Source: Clostridia bacterium (lineage in GTDB: Bacteria > Bacillota > Clostridia > Christensenellales > Borkfalkiaceae). Taken from it: DNA of 51,048 nucleotides. How positions within the stretch are numbered: the first letter of the stretch is position 1; each line of letters begins with the position of its first letter. Of this stretch, positions 1-10,200 are shown piece by piece. The translations under genes and the position numbers were made by a program. Where the stretch lies: positions 1 through 51,048 of the forward strand of contig JAFSLQ010000028.1 in assembly GCA_017448355.1 (NCBI GenBank), given 5' to 3'. The notes under the pieces were generated by a model, which saw only the letters and a list, made by a program, of their open reading frames with translations, was not told the DNA's origin and did no database searches.

Positions 1-818
1 CTTCGGATATTCAGAAAGCAATTAACTTAGGGTATAACAGTGTTGCGTTAGAAGTGTATTTCGGATTCAGCGATGCCGTTAACAGTATATCCGTTATAAA
101 CGTAGCGCTGTTAGATGATAACAGCAACAATAGTGATTATGCGGTAAACACGTGGCACACATTGCATTTACCGTTAAGCGTGTTCAAAGAAGTAGTGTCA
201 ACGAACGGATATACGTTAAGGTTATTCCCCGTAACTGCAGGGAACGAAACGACTACGGGAATATACAGTATAGCGTTAAGTTCTATTGAATACGAAAACT
301 ATGACGAGTCAAGCGATTTGAAAGATATAATGCTCTTAAACACGTCCGAAATATCTGAATTATGTTCAAACGGTGGAGCGCCTAACCAAGGTTATTGGGA
401 AAAAGAGTACGATATAAACGTAGACGGAAAGACCGCTATCGTTAAATTCAGCAATTATACTCAAGATCCGGGTTGGGGGGACACGACCATGACAGCGCTT
501 TGGAAGTATAACGTTTCCGCTTCGGATATTCAGAAAGCGATTAACTTAGGGTATAACAGTGTTGCATTAGAAGTGTATTTCGGATTCAGCGATGCCGTTA
601 ACAGTATATCCGTTATAAACGTAGCGTTGTTAGATGATAACAGCAACAATAGTGATTATGCGGTAAACACGTGGCACACGTTGCATTTACCGTTAAGCGT
701 TTTCAAAGAAGTAGTGTCAACGAACGGATACACGTTAAGGTTATTCCCCGTAACTGCAGGTAACGAAACGACTACCGGAACATACAGTATAGCGTTAAGT
801 TCTATTGAATACGAGTAA
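1..818 (+). repeat. Near-identical tandem DNA repeat, 519 bp period
   Basis: Bases 1-299 match bases 520-818 with only about ten differences, mostly synonymous. The period of 519 bp equals 173 codons, so the duplication keeps the frame. The similarity is far higher than between repeats in the neighbouring genes, so this is a recent in-frame tandem duplication of one protein repeat. More copies may lie upstream of the window. Confidence 0.92.
3..818 (+). CDS. Secreted repeat protein, C-terminal part (5' end outside window)
   Basis: The reading frame is open from the first bases of the window, so only the C-terminal end is present (about 271 residues). It holds the end of one repeat and one complete ~173-residue repeat. 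The repeats are of the type found in the two large secreted proteins downstream: a Cys-Ser-Asn-Gly-Gly start, a central Tyr-Phe-Gly-Phe strand, an Asn-Thr-Trp turn and a Gly-(Ile/Thr)-Tyr-Ser-Ile end. The strand-rich pattern suggests a jelly-roll carbohydrate-binding fold, which is inference. The protein stops right after the last repeat, with no membrane anchor or sortase motif. The Cys seen late in sibling repeats (Ser-Thr-Cys-Gly) is replaced by Thr here, so the remaining Cys would be unpaired within the repeat. Confidence 0.8.
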   Translation, partial: SDIQKAINLGYNSVALEVYFGFSDAVNSISVINVALLDDNSNNSDYAVNTWHTLHLPLSVFKEVVSTNGYTLRLFPVTAGNETTTGIYSIALSSIEYENYDESSDLKDIMLLNTSEISELCSNGGAPNQGYWEKEYDINVDGKTAIVKFSNYTQDPGWGDTTMTALWKYNVSASDIQKAINLGYNSVALEVYFGFSDAVNSISVINVALLDDNSNNSDYAVNTWHTLHLPLSVFKEVVSTNGYTLRLFPVTAGNETTTGTYSIALSSIEYE

Positions 819-908
819 CGGGTTGTTTATGTCGTTTCCTTCTGTTTAGCCGATTATAACGACGCAAATATGGATTAATATAAGTTATCTAAAAATGGAT
901 TTTTATTT

Positions 909-3185
909 ATGGGACAACAAATTTTAAAATGGCAACTATGGTTTGTCGATGATGGTGAAAAAAGTTATTTTCAATGTAAAACTTTAAGAGAACTAAAACG
1001 AAAGAAGTACAAACATTTTAATGTTGAAATTCCTTGTGATTTTGAAAATGAATTACAGAAGAACGGGTATTTAGAAGATTTGTATTATTCCGACAACGTT
1101 TTTAAAGCGCAGAAGTACGAATATTACCATCAATGGTATGTTGCGGAATTCGATAAAACGATCGATATGTCTGAAATTATATTCAACGGCATTGATACGA
1201 TTGCTGATATATATCTCAACGGTAAATATCTTGGGCACACGGAAAATAAATTTTTACAATATCGTTTTCCAATCAACGGATTGCAAAAAAAGAAAAATGA
1301 ATTAGTAGTACATATCTATCCTGTATTAAAGGAAACGGCAGACCAAGATATAGGTATGGGCAATTATTCCTTTGATTATAATTATTCTTCATTATCTGTA
1401 AGAAAGAGTCCGTGTTCTTACGGTTGGGATATTTTTCCGAGAATACTTGGTGGTGGAATATGGAAAAGCGTTGATATTGTTCCGAAAGAAGATGTTTCGA
1501 TTGAAGAGTCGTATTTGTATACCAGAAGAATAATAGACAATGTTGCCGAGCTTGGTTTTTATTATTCGGTTAAGGCTAACATAAATATACAGGATTTTGA
1601 AATCGAGATTGATGGTTATTGTAATAACAGCCATCTTTATTTAAGAAAAAAGATGTGGCACAATAAAGGCAATATTTATTTTGACTTTAACAATCCAGAA
1701 TTATGGTGGCCGATTTATGCAGGAGCGCAAAATCTGTATGATGTAAATATTAAGGTATATCACTGTTCAAAAGTAGTGGCAGAAAAAAGATTTTCTTTCG
1801 GTATTAGAACGATAAAACTTGATAGGACGATATATGCCGAACCTGACGGGAAATTTGAATTTATTGTTAACGGTAAAAAAATATTCATACTTGGGACGAA
1901 TTGGGTTCCATTAGATTGTTTTCATACGAAATCACCGTCAAAAATGGAAAAAGCATTGTCCTTAATTAAAGACCTTGGTTGCAATATGGTAAGAGTTTGG
2001 GGCGGCGGATATTATGAAAGCGAAGAATTCTATAATTATTGCGACAAAAACGGAATTTTAATATGGCAAGATTTTATGATGGCGTGTGCTGTTTACCCGC
2101 AGAACAAAGATTTTCTTAATAAAATTGAAACTGAAGCGGTTTATGTTGTTAAGAATTTAAGGCAGCATCCGGCTATTGCATTATGGTCAGGTGATAACGA
2201 ATGTGATTGTGCGTATAACTGGACATGTGTGCCGCGAAACCCGACTAATGATAGGATAACAAGGGGAATTCTACCGAAAGTTATAGAAATTCACGATTAC
2301 GTTAGGCAGTTTTTATGCAGTTCACCTTGTATGGATGGCGATTCGTATCTGACTTGGAATATGTCGGAATGGCATCAATGGGCGCAAGGAGAATTCTTTA
2401 AGAGTGGTTCTTATAAAAATCTAAACAATGAATTTATTTCTGAAACGGGGTATCTTGCATTGCCTTCGGAAAAATCTTTAAGAGATTTTTTACGAGAACC
2501 TGACAAAATAATGCTTAACGAAAAGGAATACACTCCCGAATATCTTGCTCATTTGTGTTCTATGGCAAGCGGTAATGATGAAAAATATGTTTTTAGGTTG
2601 AAATTTGTTATTCAACATACGAAAGACTTGTTTGGGTATATTCCCGATAATCTTACCGATTTAGTTCAGATGACGCAAATTTCACAAGCTGAAGCCTTAA
2701 AATTTTTTATTGAGAGAATGAGAATAAAGAGGCAAAAGGACGGCGGCATAATTATCTGGAATTTGCTTGATGGATACACTCAGATATCGGACGCGATCGT
2801 TGATTATTATTTTAGAAAAAAATTAGCGTACTATTACATAAAAAGAAGTCAGCAAAGATTGTGTTTAATGTTTGACGAGCCTTGTCCGGATTTGGCATTA
2901 TACGCGGTAAACGATAATTTTTCAGATGAAGAAATAGAATATACGGTTACGAATTTAGAGAAAAACGAAGTGGTTTTGAGTGGGAAAGCGACAGTAAAAA
3001 AAGAATCGTCGGAAAAGATCGCGACGATTGTAGAAAATGATTTAGAAAAGTCGATGTATTTAATAGAGTGGACCACACAGGACGGCAACAAATACAAAAA
3101 TCATTATTTTGCAAAAATGCCCAATATTGATTATGAAACTTACTTGAACGATATTAAAAGCGCAGGGTTTGAGCATTTTGAATAA
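909..3185 (+). CDS. Glycoside hydrolase family 2, beta-mannosidase-like
   Basis: The 758-residue protein has the GH2 layout: an N-terminal sugar-binding-like beta domain, an immunoglobulin-like domain, then a TIM barrel from about residue 310. In the barrel, Val-Arg-Val-Trp-Gly-Gly-Gly followed by Ile-Trp-Gln-Asp-Phe is typical of the beta-mannosidase branch. The acid/base would be Glu431 (Trp-Ser-Gly-Asp-Asn-Glu) and the nucleophile Glu512 (Ile-Ser-Glu-Thr-Gly). Both are present, so the enzyme looks active. There is no signal peptide, so it should act on imported beta-mannosides or related oligosaccharides in the cytoplasm. The ATG at 909 has no strong Shine-Dalgarno sequence; an ATG at 895 is out of frame. 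Another GH2 specificity cannot be excluded. Confidence 0.88.
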   Translation: MGQQILKWQLWFVDDGEKSYFQCKTLRELKRKKYKHFNVEIPCDFENELQKNGYLEDLYYSDNVFKAQKYEYYHQWYVAEFDKTIDMSEIIFNGIDTIADIYLNGKYLGHTENKFLQYRFPINGLQKKKNELVVHIYPVLKETADQDIGMGNYSFDYNYSSLSVRKSPCSYGWDIFPRILGGGIWKSVDIVPKEDVSIEESYLYTRRIIDNVAELGFYYSVKANINIQDFEIEIDGYCNNSHLYLRKKMWHNKGNIYFDFNNPELWWPIYAGAQNLYDVNIKVYHCSKVVAEKRFSFGIRTIKLDRTIYAEPDGKFEFIVNGKKIFILGTNWVPLDCFHTKSPSKMEKALSLIKDLGCNMVRVWGGGYYESEEFYNYCDKNGILIWQDFMMACAVYPQNKDFLNKIETEAVYVVKNLRQHPAIALWSGDNECDCAYNWTCVPRNPTNDRITRGILPKVIEIHDYVRQFLCSSPCMDGDSYLTWNMSEWHQWAQGEFFKSGSYKNLNNEFISETGYLALPSEKSLRDFLREPDKIMLNEKEYTPEYLAHLCSMASGNDEKYVFRLKFVIQHTKDLFGYIPDNLTDLVQMTQISQAEALKFFIERMRIKRQKDGGIIIWNLLDGYTQISDAIVDYYFRKKLAYYYIKRSQQRLCLMFDEPCPDLALYAVNDNFSDEEIEYTVTNLEKNEVVLSGKATVKKESSEKIATIVENDLEKSMYLIEWTTQDGNKYKNHYFAKMPNIDYETYLNDIKSAGFEHFE

Positions 3186-3274
3186 TTATATGGTATTGGA
3201 GGGAAGATGAGATGACTTAGTTGTTTTTGGTGGACAAAAAAGACAATAAATAAAAAAAGAAAAGGAGTAAAATT

Positions 3275-3391
3275 ATGAAATATGAACAACCGGAAATTGT
3301 CATAATTGCTTTCGAAGGCTACTCAGTAATATTGGCGTCAAACGAATTAACTGCTGACGATCTATATTCGTCTGAAAATCCATGGGGCTAA
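3275..3391 (+). CDS. 38-residue peptide upstream of a secreted repeat protein
   Basis: An ATG preceded by a good AAAGGAG site opens a 38-codon frame ending in TAA. The peptide has Lys-Tyr-Glu-Gln-Pro-Glu at the start, a short hydrophobic middle (Ile-Val-Ile-Ile-Ala-Phe, then Val-Ile-Leu-Ala-Ser) and an acidic tail ending Asn-Pro-Trp-Gly. From memory, short peptides with a Lys-Tyr-x-x-Pro-Glu start and a mid-region Val-Ile-x-x-Ser occur near surface-protein genes in Clostridia; no function is known to me. It lies 20 bp upstream of the 1244-residue protein, probably in the same transcript. It could be a secreted or modified peptide or a leader; nothing in the sequence decides this. Confidence 0.6.
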   Translation: MKYEQPEIVIIAFEGYSVILASNELTADDLYSSENPWG

Positions 3392-3411
3392 CCCTAATTA
3401 TGAGGTGAATT

Positions 3412-6400
3412 ATGACAAGGAAAATTAAAGTAAATTTAATAGTAATAACTATTATGATGTTTGTATTATCGGTTCTTTGTTCCGCTATGGTAGTTGCCAA
3501 AGCAGACTTTGACGAATTGGCAAATAAAGTCAATTCTGCTAACGTGTATATGGGACAAGGTGCGAGCGTGCGTGTCGGAACCGATGAGAGTACGATGGGA
3601 TTGCGTTATACGTTGTTAATTAAAAATGACGATTATAACACTCTTGGAAATGACGTTTCTTACGGTATGTTTTTCTTACCGAAAGACTACGTCGATATAC
3701 ACCCGTTAGATACGGATCTGTCGTATTATTATTGGTCGAACGGCGAAAGTGAATACGTAGATAAAGATGACAACGTGCTTGATGCAAGCGGGAAAGTCGG
3801 CAAAGCGTTAGTTGTTAATTTCTGCAATGTCCAATTAGGAGATTCGGAAGATTATACGGCAACGGAAATGAAGTGTTTCTACGGTTCTTTGGTAAATATT
3901 AAAGATGGGTCGGATTGGCACAACTTTAATATTGATAGGGAGTTTATTGCCATAGGATATATTAAATATATAAACAAGTCCGGTAATATCGTTTATAAAT
4001 TTGCTAATAAAATTTATAGCGAAGTTGGCGGTGTGGCAGTAGAAACCGATTTTACGTATTCTAACAATTCAAGAAGCATGGCTTTTGTCGCTCAAAAGGC
4101 TGTAGACGAGATGATGGAACAAATCGACGAATTAAAGGCAGCGGCAGATATTGCGGTAGGAGATGAAAAAACTGCGCTTGAAAATAGAATTTCATCTCTT
4201 GCTACATTGACTAATACGTTAAATGCAGGTTATATCGGAAAAGTAAACGGTTCGTATTACGAAGTGTCGTCTACCGGTGATGTGGCTGCAGAAGCAACAG
4301 AAGTTAAGCGTGCGGTGTTGGATGCTTACGGTAATCCGACCGGAGAATATGCGACTTATCCTACGAAGTCGGTTTCCTATACGGTAGAGTACTATCAGGA
4401 AGACGACGGAGAATTTAATAAAGTTAATACTCAGGTCGTAAATAACGCCAAATTAAACGATGTAGTTTCAATTGCAAATGCAGAAGAAGTATACGATGGG
4501 TATGTTATTGATCCTTCGCAAGACAATTTGTTGTCTGCAAAAATTTATGCGAATAGACCTGTTACGTTGAAAGCATATTATAAACCTGTTGAAAGTATAT
4601 CGCTCGTTTCTTCGGAACTTTATGCGTTCTGCGATTACGGACATGAAGGAACGGACGTATATGGAGAAAACGGTACGACCACGTATAACACAATTGTGGA
4701 TGGAGTTAACGCCGATTTAACTTGCACTATACAAACGCAAATGAACTGTTCAGGTCACGGCGGTTTTGTAAACGTAATGACGAGATTTAATTTGTCATCG
4801 TATAATATTTCTTTATTGCAGGATATGGGCTATCAATGTGTTAGTTTCGATTATTATGTGGGCGCGGAATTTATCGGCGACTCGTCATCTTCGACGACTT
4901 CTGAAATGCCGCTTTCGTTTGCTAACAATGATAGCGATAAAGTGTATTATCCGATAAATCAATGGTTAAATTACGATTTGAATTTGAGTGATCTTTATAC
5001 AATGGTCAGCAATGCGGAAAATGGTATTAATCCATATTACTACATTATCAAATTATGGGAAACTGAACAAGCGAATTATTCTGTTTCAATTGATAATGTA
5101 ACGCTTTCAATGACTAAATCACCTAAGGTTTTGGCATGTTCGCAAGTTGTTGAAACGTGTGATAACGGTAGTGCGCCGAACGTCGGTAGATGGGAAAAAA
5201 CGTTTGGGCAGACGGTAAGTGGTAAAACTACGCAAGTTTCTTTCTCTCATTATACAAGAGATATGGGATATGGCAATACTTATATGACTGCTAATTTTGA
5301 TTATAACGTTTCTGCGGCAGAAGTTCAGGCGATTAAGGATTCAGGCAAACTGTGTGTTTCTATTGAAGCATATTTCGGTGTAACGGGAACGGTTATTCCG
5401 GTTGATGAACTTGATATTTCTCTGTTGGGAGCCAACACGTCGAAGAGTTATGAAACTAACCAATGGTTGACGTTTAATTTGTCGATAGATGATTTCAAAG
5501 CAATGATTGCAAACGACCGATTCACGTTTAAGATTTCCGTTCCGGGTGACGGTAGCGAAAAAACTTGCGGAACATACAGTATTTCCATCGCAAATATTTC
5601 TTATCTGGACGAAATTCCTTTGCCGACTTTTGAATTAAAATCAAATTCAAGAGTTTATGAATATTGTAGCAATGGTCAAGGTCCAAACCAAGGCAACTGG
5701 ACTGTTGAAACTAATCAGACGGTAGGCGGTGAAACTGCGCTTTATAAATTCTCAAACAATACGAGAGATATGGGGTATGGCAATACTACGATGACCGCTT
5801 ATTGGAGTTATACTTACGAACAAAGCAACGTTCAGTCCATGATAGATGCCGGCAATAATTTCGTTAAGTATACAATATACTTTGGCGTTACCGATACTGT
5901 TGCAACTATTTCAACGATTTCCGTTGCGATTGCCGATAACGATGCAACGGCAAAAGATTATAGCACTAACACATGGCTTGATATTTACGTTCCGCTTTCG
6001 GACTTAAAGACAATAGTTGGTAACGGCGGATATACGTTTAAGTTGTTCCCTGAAACTAATGGTAACGAATCTACTTGCGGCACATACAGTATTTCGTTAA
6101 AATCAATGGAATTTGTTGAAGAAAAACCGCTTCCTGAACTTGGTCTTACGGCAGCGTCTTATGTACACGAAACGTGTACTAATGGTGGCGCGCCTAATAC
6201 CGGAAATTGGTCATCTGCAACTAACCAGACCGTTGGTGGCAAAACCGCTCTTTACACGTTCTCGAACACTACGAGAGATCCCGGTTATGGTGATACTAAA
6301 ATGCGTGCATATTTAAGATATACTTGTTCGCAGGTCGATGTTCAGGAATATATTGACGCAGGTAAGAATTATATCAAGTATCACATTTATTTTGGCGTTA

Positions 6401-7146
6401 CCGATACGGTTGCGAGTATTACTACGCTCTCCGTTGCGTTTACTGATAACGATTCTACGGCAAGAGATATTAGTGTTAACGAGTGGATAGACGTTTATAT
6501 TCCGCTTACAAATTTAAAGACGATAGTAGGCAACGGCGGATATACCTTTATGATGATTCCTGTGACGGCTGGTAACGAATCTACTTGCGGTACGTACAGT
6601 TTATCCATTGCTTCCGTTTCGTTGGTTGAAGATATTGTATTGCCCGTGGTTACATTAACGGAAGATTCTTTCGTTAACGAAATGTGTAATAATCCTAGCG
6701 CGCCAGGTAACGGATATTGGTCAAAAGATATATCTTCTCACACCGCGCACGGTAAGACCGTTCAGGCATCTTTCTCTAACACCACACGTTGTATGGGTTA
6801 TGCTTATACCACAATGGTTTGTAACTTAAAATATAATTTAACTGTTGCTCAAATAGACGAACTTATTTATTTAGGTTACAGCAATATAACTTATGAAGTG
6901 TATTTCGGAATCGAAGACACGGTTGCAGAACTTTCTACGCTTTCAGTGGCCACGATGGGTGTAAATGAAAACGCTCAAGACCGCAACATTAACGAATGGT
7001 TAACGGTTTCTTTAAGCCTTACCGATTTGAAGAGAGTTATATCTGAAAATGATTGGACGTTCAGATTATTCCCTGTTATAAACGGTGATGAAAGCACCTG
7101 TGGAACTTATAGTTTGTATATCGCAAACATAGGTTTTACCAAATAA
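3412..7146 (+). CDS. Secreted multidomain repeat protein, putative glycan-binding
   Basis: The 1244-residue protein starts at an ATG with a GAGGTGA site and has a signal peptide (basic start, hydrophobic core at about residues 8-27, cleavage near Ala-Lys-Ala). Residues about 30-240 form an N-terminal domain (Gly-Ala-Ser-Val-Arg ... Met-Gly-Leu-Arg-Tyr-Thr) shared with the 2075-residue neighbour. A helical segment (about 225-280) and a MucBP-like beta segment (about 325-395) follow. Five tandem ~165-residue repeats fill the rest: the first is degenerate, the others well conserved with Cys near each end, which may form a disulfide. No LPXTG motif, membrane helix or S-layer domain is visible at the C-terminus, so the mode of cell attachment is unknown. 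A binding role is inferred from the fold pattern and the glycosidase neighbours. Confidence 0.8.
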   Translation: MTRKIKVNLIVITIMMFVLSVLCSAMVVAKADFDELANKVNSANVYMGQGASVRVGTDESTMGLRYTLLIKNDDYNTLGNDVSYGMFFLPKDYVDIHPLDTDLSYYYWSNGESEYVDKDDNVLDASGKVGKALVVNFCNVQLGDSEDYTATEMKCFYGSLVNIKDGSDWHNFNIDREFIAIGYIKYINKSGNIVYKFANKIYSEVGGVAVETDFTYSNNSRSMAFVAQKAVDEMMEQIDELKAAADIAVGDEKTALENRISSLATLTNTLNAGYIGKVNGSYYEVSSTGDVAAEATEVKRAVLDAYGNPTGEYATYPTKSVSYTVEYYQEDDGEFNKVNTQVVNNAKLNDVVSIANAEEVYDGYVIDPSQDNLLSAKIYANRPVTLKAYYKPVESISLVSSELYAFCDYGHEGTDVYGENGTTTYNTIVDGVNADLTCTIQTQMNCSGHGGFVNVMTRFNLSSYNISLLQDMGYQCVSFDYYVGAEFIGDSSSSTTSEMPLSFANNDSDKVYYPINQWLNYDLNLSDLYTMVSNAENGINPYYYIIKLWETEQANYSVSIDNVTLSMTKSPKVLACSQVVETCDNGSAPNVGRWEKTFGQTVSGKTTQVSFSHYTRDMGYGNTYMTANFDYNVSAAEVQAIKDSGKLCVSIEAYFGVTGTVIPVDELDISLLGANTSKSYETNQWLTFNLSIDDFKAMIANDRFTFKISVPGDGSEKTCGTYSISIANISYLDEIPLPTFELKSNSRVYEYCSNGQGPNQGNWTVETNQTVGGETALYKFSNNTRDMGYGNTTMTAYWSYTYEQSNVQSMIDAGNNFVKYTIYFGVTDTVATISTISVAIADNDATAKDYSTNTWLDIYVPLSDLKTIVGNGGYTFKLFPETNGNESTCGTYSISLKSMEFVEEKPLPELGLTAASYVHETCTNGGAPNTGNWSSATNQTVGGKTALYTFSNTTRDPGYGDTKMRAYLRYTCSQVDVQEYIDAGKNYIKYHIYFGVTDTVASITTLSVAFTDNDSTARDISVNEWIDVYIPLTNLKTIVGNGGYTFMMIPVTAGNESTCGTYSLSIASVSLVEDIVLPVVTLTEDSFVNEMCNNPSAPGNGYWSKDISSHTAHGKTVQASFSNTTRCMGYAYTTMVCNLKYNLTVAQIDELIYLGYSNITYEVYFGIEDTVAELSTLSVATMGVNENAQDRNINEWLTVSLSLTDLKRVISENDWTFRLFPVINGDESTCGTYSLYIANIGFTK
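4600..7145 (+). repeat. Five tandem ~165-residue beta-sandwich-like repeats
   Basis: Repeat borders are roughly 4600-5120, 5130-5615, 5620-6110, 6135-6635 and 6645-7145. Copies 2 to 4 share Cys-x-Asn-Gly, Thr-Arg-Asp-(Met/Pro)-Gly-Tyr-Gly, Tyr-Phe-Gly-Val-Thr-(Asp/Gly)-Thr-Val and Thr-Cys-Gly-Thr-Tyr-Ser; copy 5 keeps the pattern with changes (Arg-Cys-Met-Gly-Tyr, Phe-Gly-Ile). Copies 3 and 4 are closest in DNA. Copy 1 has lost most motif residues and has a longer central insertion. Confidence 0.85.
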
Positions 7147-7191
7147 TTAACTTTTAGTTAATTGAATACAGAAAAAATATTTTCTTTTACT

Positions 7192-7214
7192 CTCGGTGGC
7201 GTTATGCCACCGAG
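7192..7214 (+). terminator. Hairpin between the two large secreted-protein genes
   Basis: A perfect stem, CTCGGTGGC (7192-7200) and GCCACCGAG (7206-7214) around GTTAT, sits 45 bp after the upstream stop. A T-run (CTTTTTC) follows only after about eight bases, so termination would be partial. It may instead be a transcript-stabilising or processing hairpin between the cotranscribed genes. Confidence 0.6.
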
Positions 7215-7280
7215 CAGTAAACTTTTTCAATTTGAAATCAATTACATAACTAATATAAAATTTTTATTATGGGGTGATTT

Positions 7281-10200
7281 ATGACTAAAAAATCTAAATT
7301 ATCTATTATTCTTTTAACCTTATTTCTTTCGTTTTGTTGTTTGTTTGTCGGTAGTTATTTTGCCTATGCGGATAAAGGGGATATAGGTTCAAAAGTTGCG
7401 ATAACGGATGTTTATATGGAAAAGGGCGCAAGTATTCGCTATGGAACAACGGAAAGGGAAATGGGACTCCGCTTTACAATGTTAATCAAATCAAGCGATT
7501 ACGAATCGATTAAAGATGACGTGTCGTTTGGCATGTTCTTATTGCCGAAAGATTATGTCGATATACACCCGCTTGAGACGGATTTGTCATACTATTATTG
7601 GAAAAATGAAAGCGGATACAATGTGGATGAAAACGATAATATACTTAATAGTACTTCCGGCAGGGCTTTGGTTGTTAATTTCACAAATGTTAACTTGAAG
7701 ATAAACGATTTATATTCGGTTAACGAAATGATGTCTTTTTCAGGTGTACTTACGTCTATTAAAGACGGTTCGGATTGGAATAATTTTAATTTAAATAGGG
7801 ATTTTGTCGGTGTCGGCTATATTAAGTATTTGGATAATAGCGACAACGTTACATATAAGTTTGCCAATAAGGTTTATTCTGAAAATAACGGAAAGGCGGA
7901 AATAAAGGATTTTTCTTACGACTATTGTTCAAGGAACGTAGGTTATATTTCTCAACTTGCGATTGAAGATTTAATGTCGAATATTTCAATTCGTAAAAGT
8001 TTATTGCCGGGGAGTTCGGAAGCGGAAACTACTCAGATAAACGAAGAAATTGCCACATTATCAAGCAGGATAAACACTTTAAACCATGGATATCTTGGGA
8101 AAATTAACGGTTTTTATAATGAAGTATCGGAATCGGGCGTTGTAAATGAAGAAATAACTTATGCTTCCCGTGAAGAATTAGACGGAAACGGTAATCCTAC
8201 AGGTAATTTTGCTAAATACCCGTCTTTAAAAACTACATATACAATAAATTATTATTTTGAAAATGAGAACGGACAATTTGTATTGAATCAAGCGAAGAGT
8301 GTCACTATTTCTGATAACGTGGGAAAAACTGTTACGGCCGATATTCCTATGTTTGACGGTTACGTTTTTGACGTTGGAAATATCAATAATCTTATATCGT
8401 CAAAATTATACGTGAATAAAACGGTTTTAAGCGTTTATTACAGAATAGCGGGTTTTGTGGTTACTTTTTATAACTATGATAACAGTGTTTTTAACTCACA
8501 AAAAGTTAAAAGCGGAGAAAACGTTATTATTCCGTCTTCGCCTACTAAACAGAATTACACCTTTGTTTGCTGGGAAAAAGATGGGGTTAGGTTTGATTTT
8601 GGCACTCCGATTTATGCTGATACCGACATTTATCCCGTCTTTTTAGAAAACATATATGTAAAACACACGTCGAATTTTTATTATTGGCATTCAGAAGAAG
8701 ACAAATTCGGTACGATGACTTTCGGTGAGTTTTATTATGGAAAAAATACCTTGGCAAAGGGAACGATTTTAAACAACAAGCCTTATTGTACATTCTCCGC
8801 TAATTGGGAGTTGAATCTTTCAAGAAATGACGTACAGTCTTTATTAAATGCCGGATTCGACAAATTTGCATTTTATGTATATCTTGATGCCAACTATGAA
8901 CCGATTAACGTATCGGTCGTTAATAATTCAAATGTTTTTTCTCTTTCTGCAAATAAATGGGGAAAAATAGTTGTTGATTTGTCGCTTCTTCTTTCTTTTG
9001 AAGGTAATCTTATTAGAATTAGTGATTATTCACGGGCAGGAAATACTTTTTCTTTAGCCATTGCCGACGCTTCTGTTTATAAATACACCGTACCTACCGA
9101 AATGGAATTAAAAGACTCGTCTGCGCTTGTTGAATATTGCGCTACTAATGGCGCTCCAAGTAACGGAAACGGTGTTTTAACGGAAAATACCGTTATTGAC
9201 GGCGTTGTAGCAAAATCTACCTATTCTAAATCTACGGTAAATACAGAGTATGGAACGACCACGTCTTCGGCTAATTTCAGATATTCGATAAATTCGGAAG
9301 ATATTAGTAATTTGATTGCCGCAGGATATAATTATGTGGCAATGGAAGCATATTTCGGTGCTGTGCCAAACAAACAAGGGGTGACAGTGGATTCGTTGGA
9401 TATTGCCACGTTGAACGATACAGATACACGACAGGCTTACAGCGCAAACAAATGGTTGACTTTCTATTTTGAATTGGACGAATTTGAAGCGGTTTTAGAT
9501 AGCGGTTTTACCTTCAGAATTTGGTTGCCTGTTGCAGGTAACGGCAATTATAACGGAACTTATTCAGTTTCAATAGGTAAAATTTCGTTTGTTAACGAAA
9601 GAACTTTAAGCGAGTTTGCTATATTGGACAACTCGTCTCTTTACGAATATTGTTCTAACGGACCTGATTCCGGATATGCGCCAAAATATTTTGACAGCGA
9701 AATCGAAGGTAAAAACGCATTGGTATATTTTTCTAAATCTACTGTCAATACGGAATGGGGCGCAACTACCATGACGGCAAATCTTCGTTATTCATATAAC
9801 TCAAGCGACATTGACGTTTTGATTGGTAAGGGGTATAATTATATTTCATTATATGCATATTTCGGAGTGTCGCTAAACAAAGACAACGTTAGTGTAGACG
9901 AAATCGATGTTGCAACATTGAACAACGATGGCAATAGGGATTCTGTTTCTGTAAATCGTTGGATAAGTTATACGTTTGCTTTGTCTTCATTTAAGAATAT
10001 TGTAAGTAGCGGATATACTTTTAAGATTTGGCTGCCTGTTGCGGGGAATGGCGATTATAATGGAACATATTCGCTTGCAGTTGCGGACGTAGAATTTTTG
10101 ACAAATCAAAAACAAACAGAAATTGAATTTGCAGATGATTCTTTCGTTCATGAATCTTGCGCTGTATGGAATGCACCTAATCAAGGGTATTTACCGGTTC

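Noticed and set aside
1-818. CRISPR-like array
   Set aside because: The repeat unit is 519 bp, coding and contiguous, with no short repeats or spacers; no cas genes anywhere in the window.
886-895. Decamer TATCTAAAAA shared upstream of the GH2 gene and the GH78 gene (also at 15450-15459)
   Set aside because: Very AT-rich and only two occurrences at different distances from the starts; likely chance.
6900-7146. Sortase signal or membrane anchor at the end of the 1244-residue secreted protein
   Set aside because: The protein ends directly after the last beta strand; no LPXTG-like motif, hydrophobic helix or basic tail follows.
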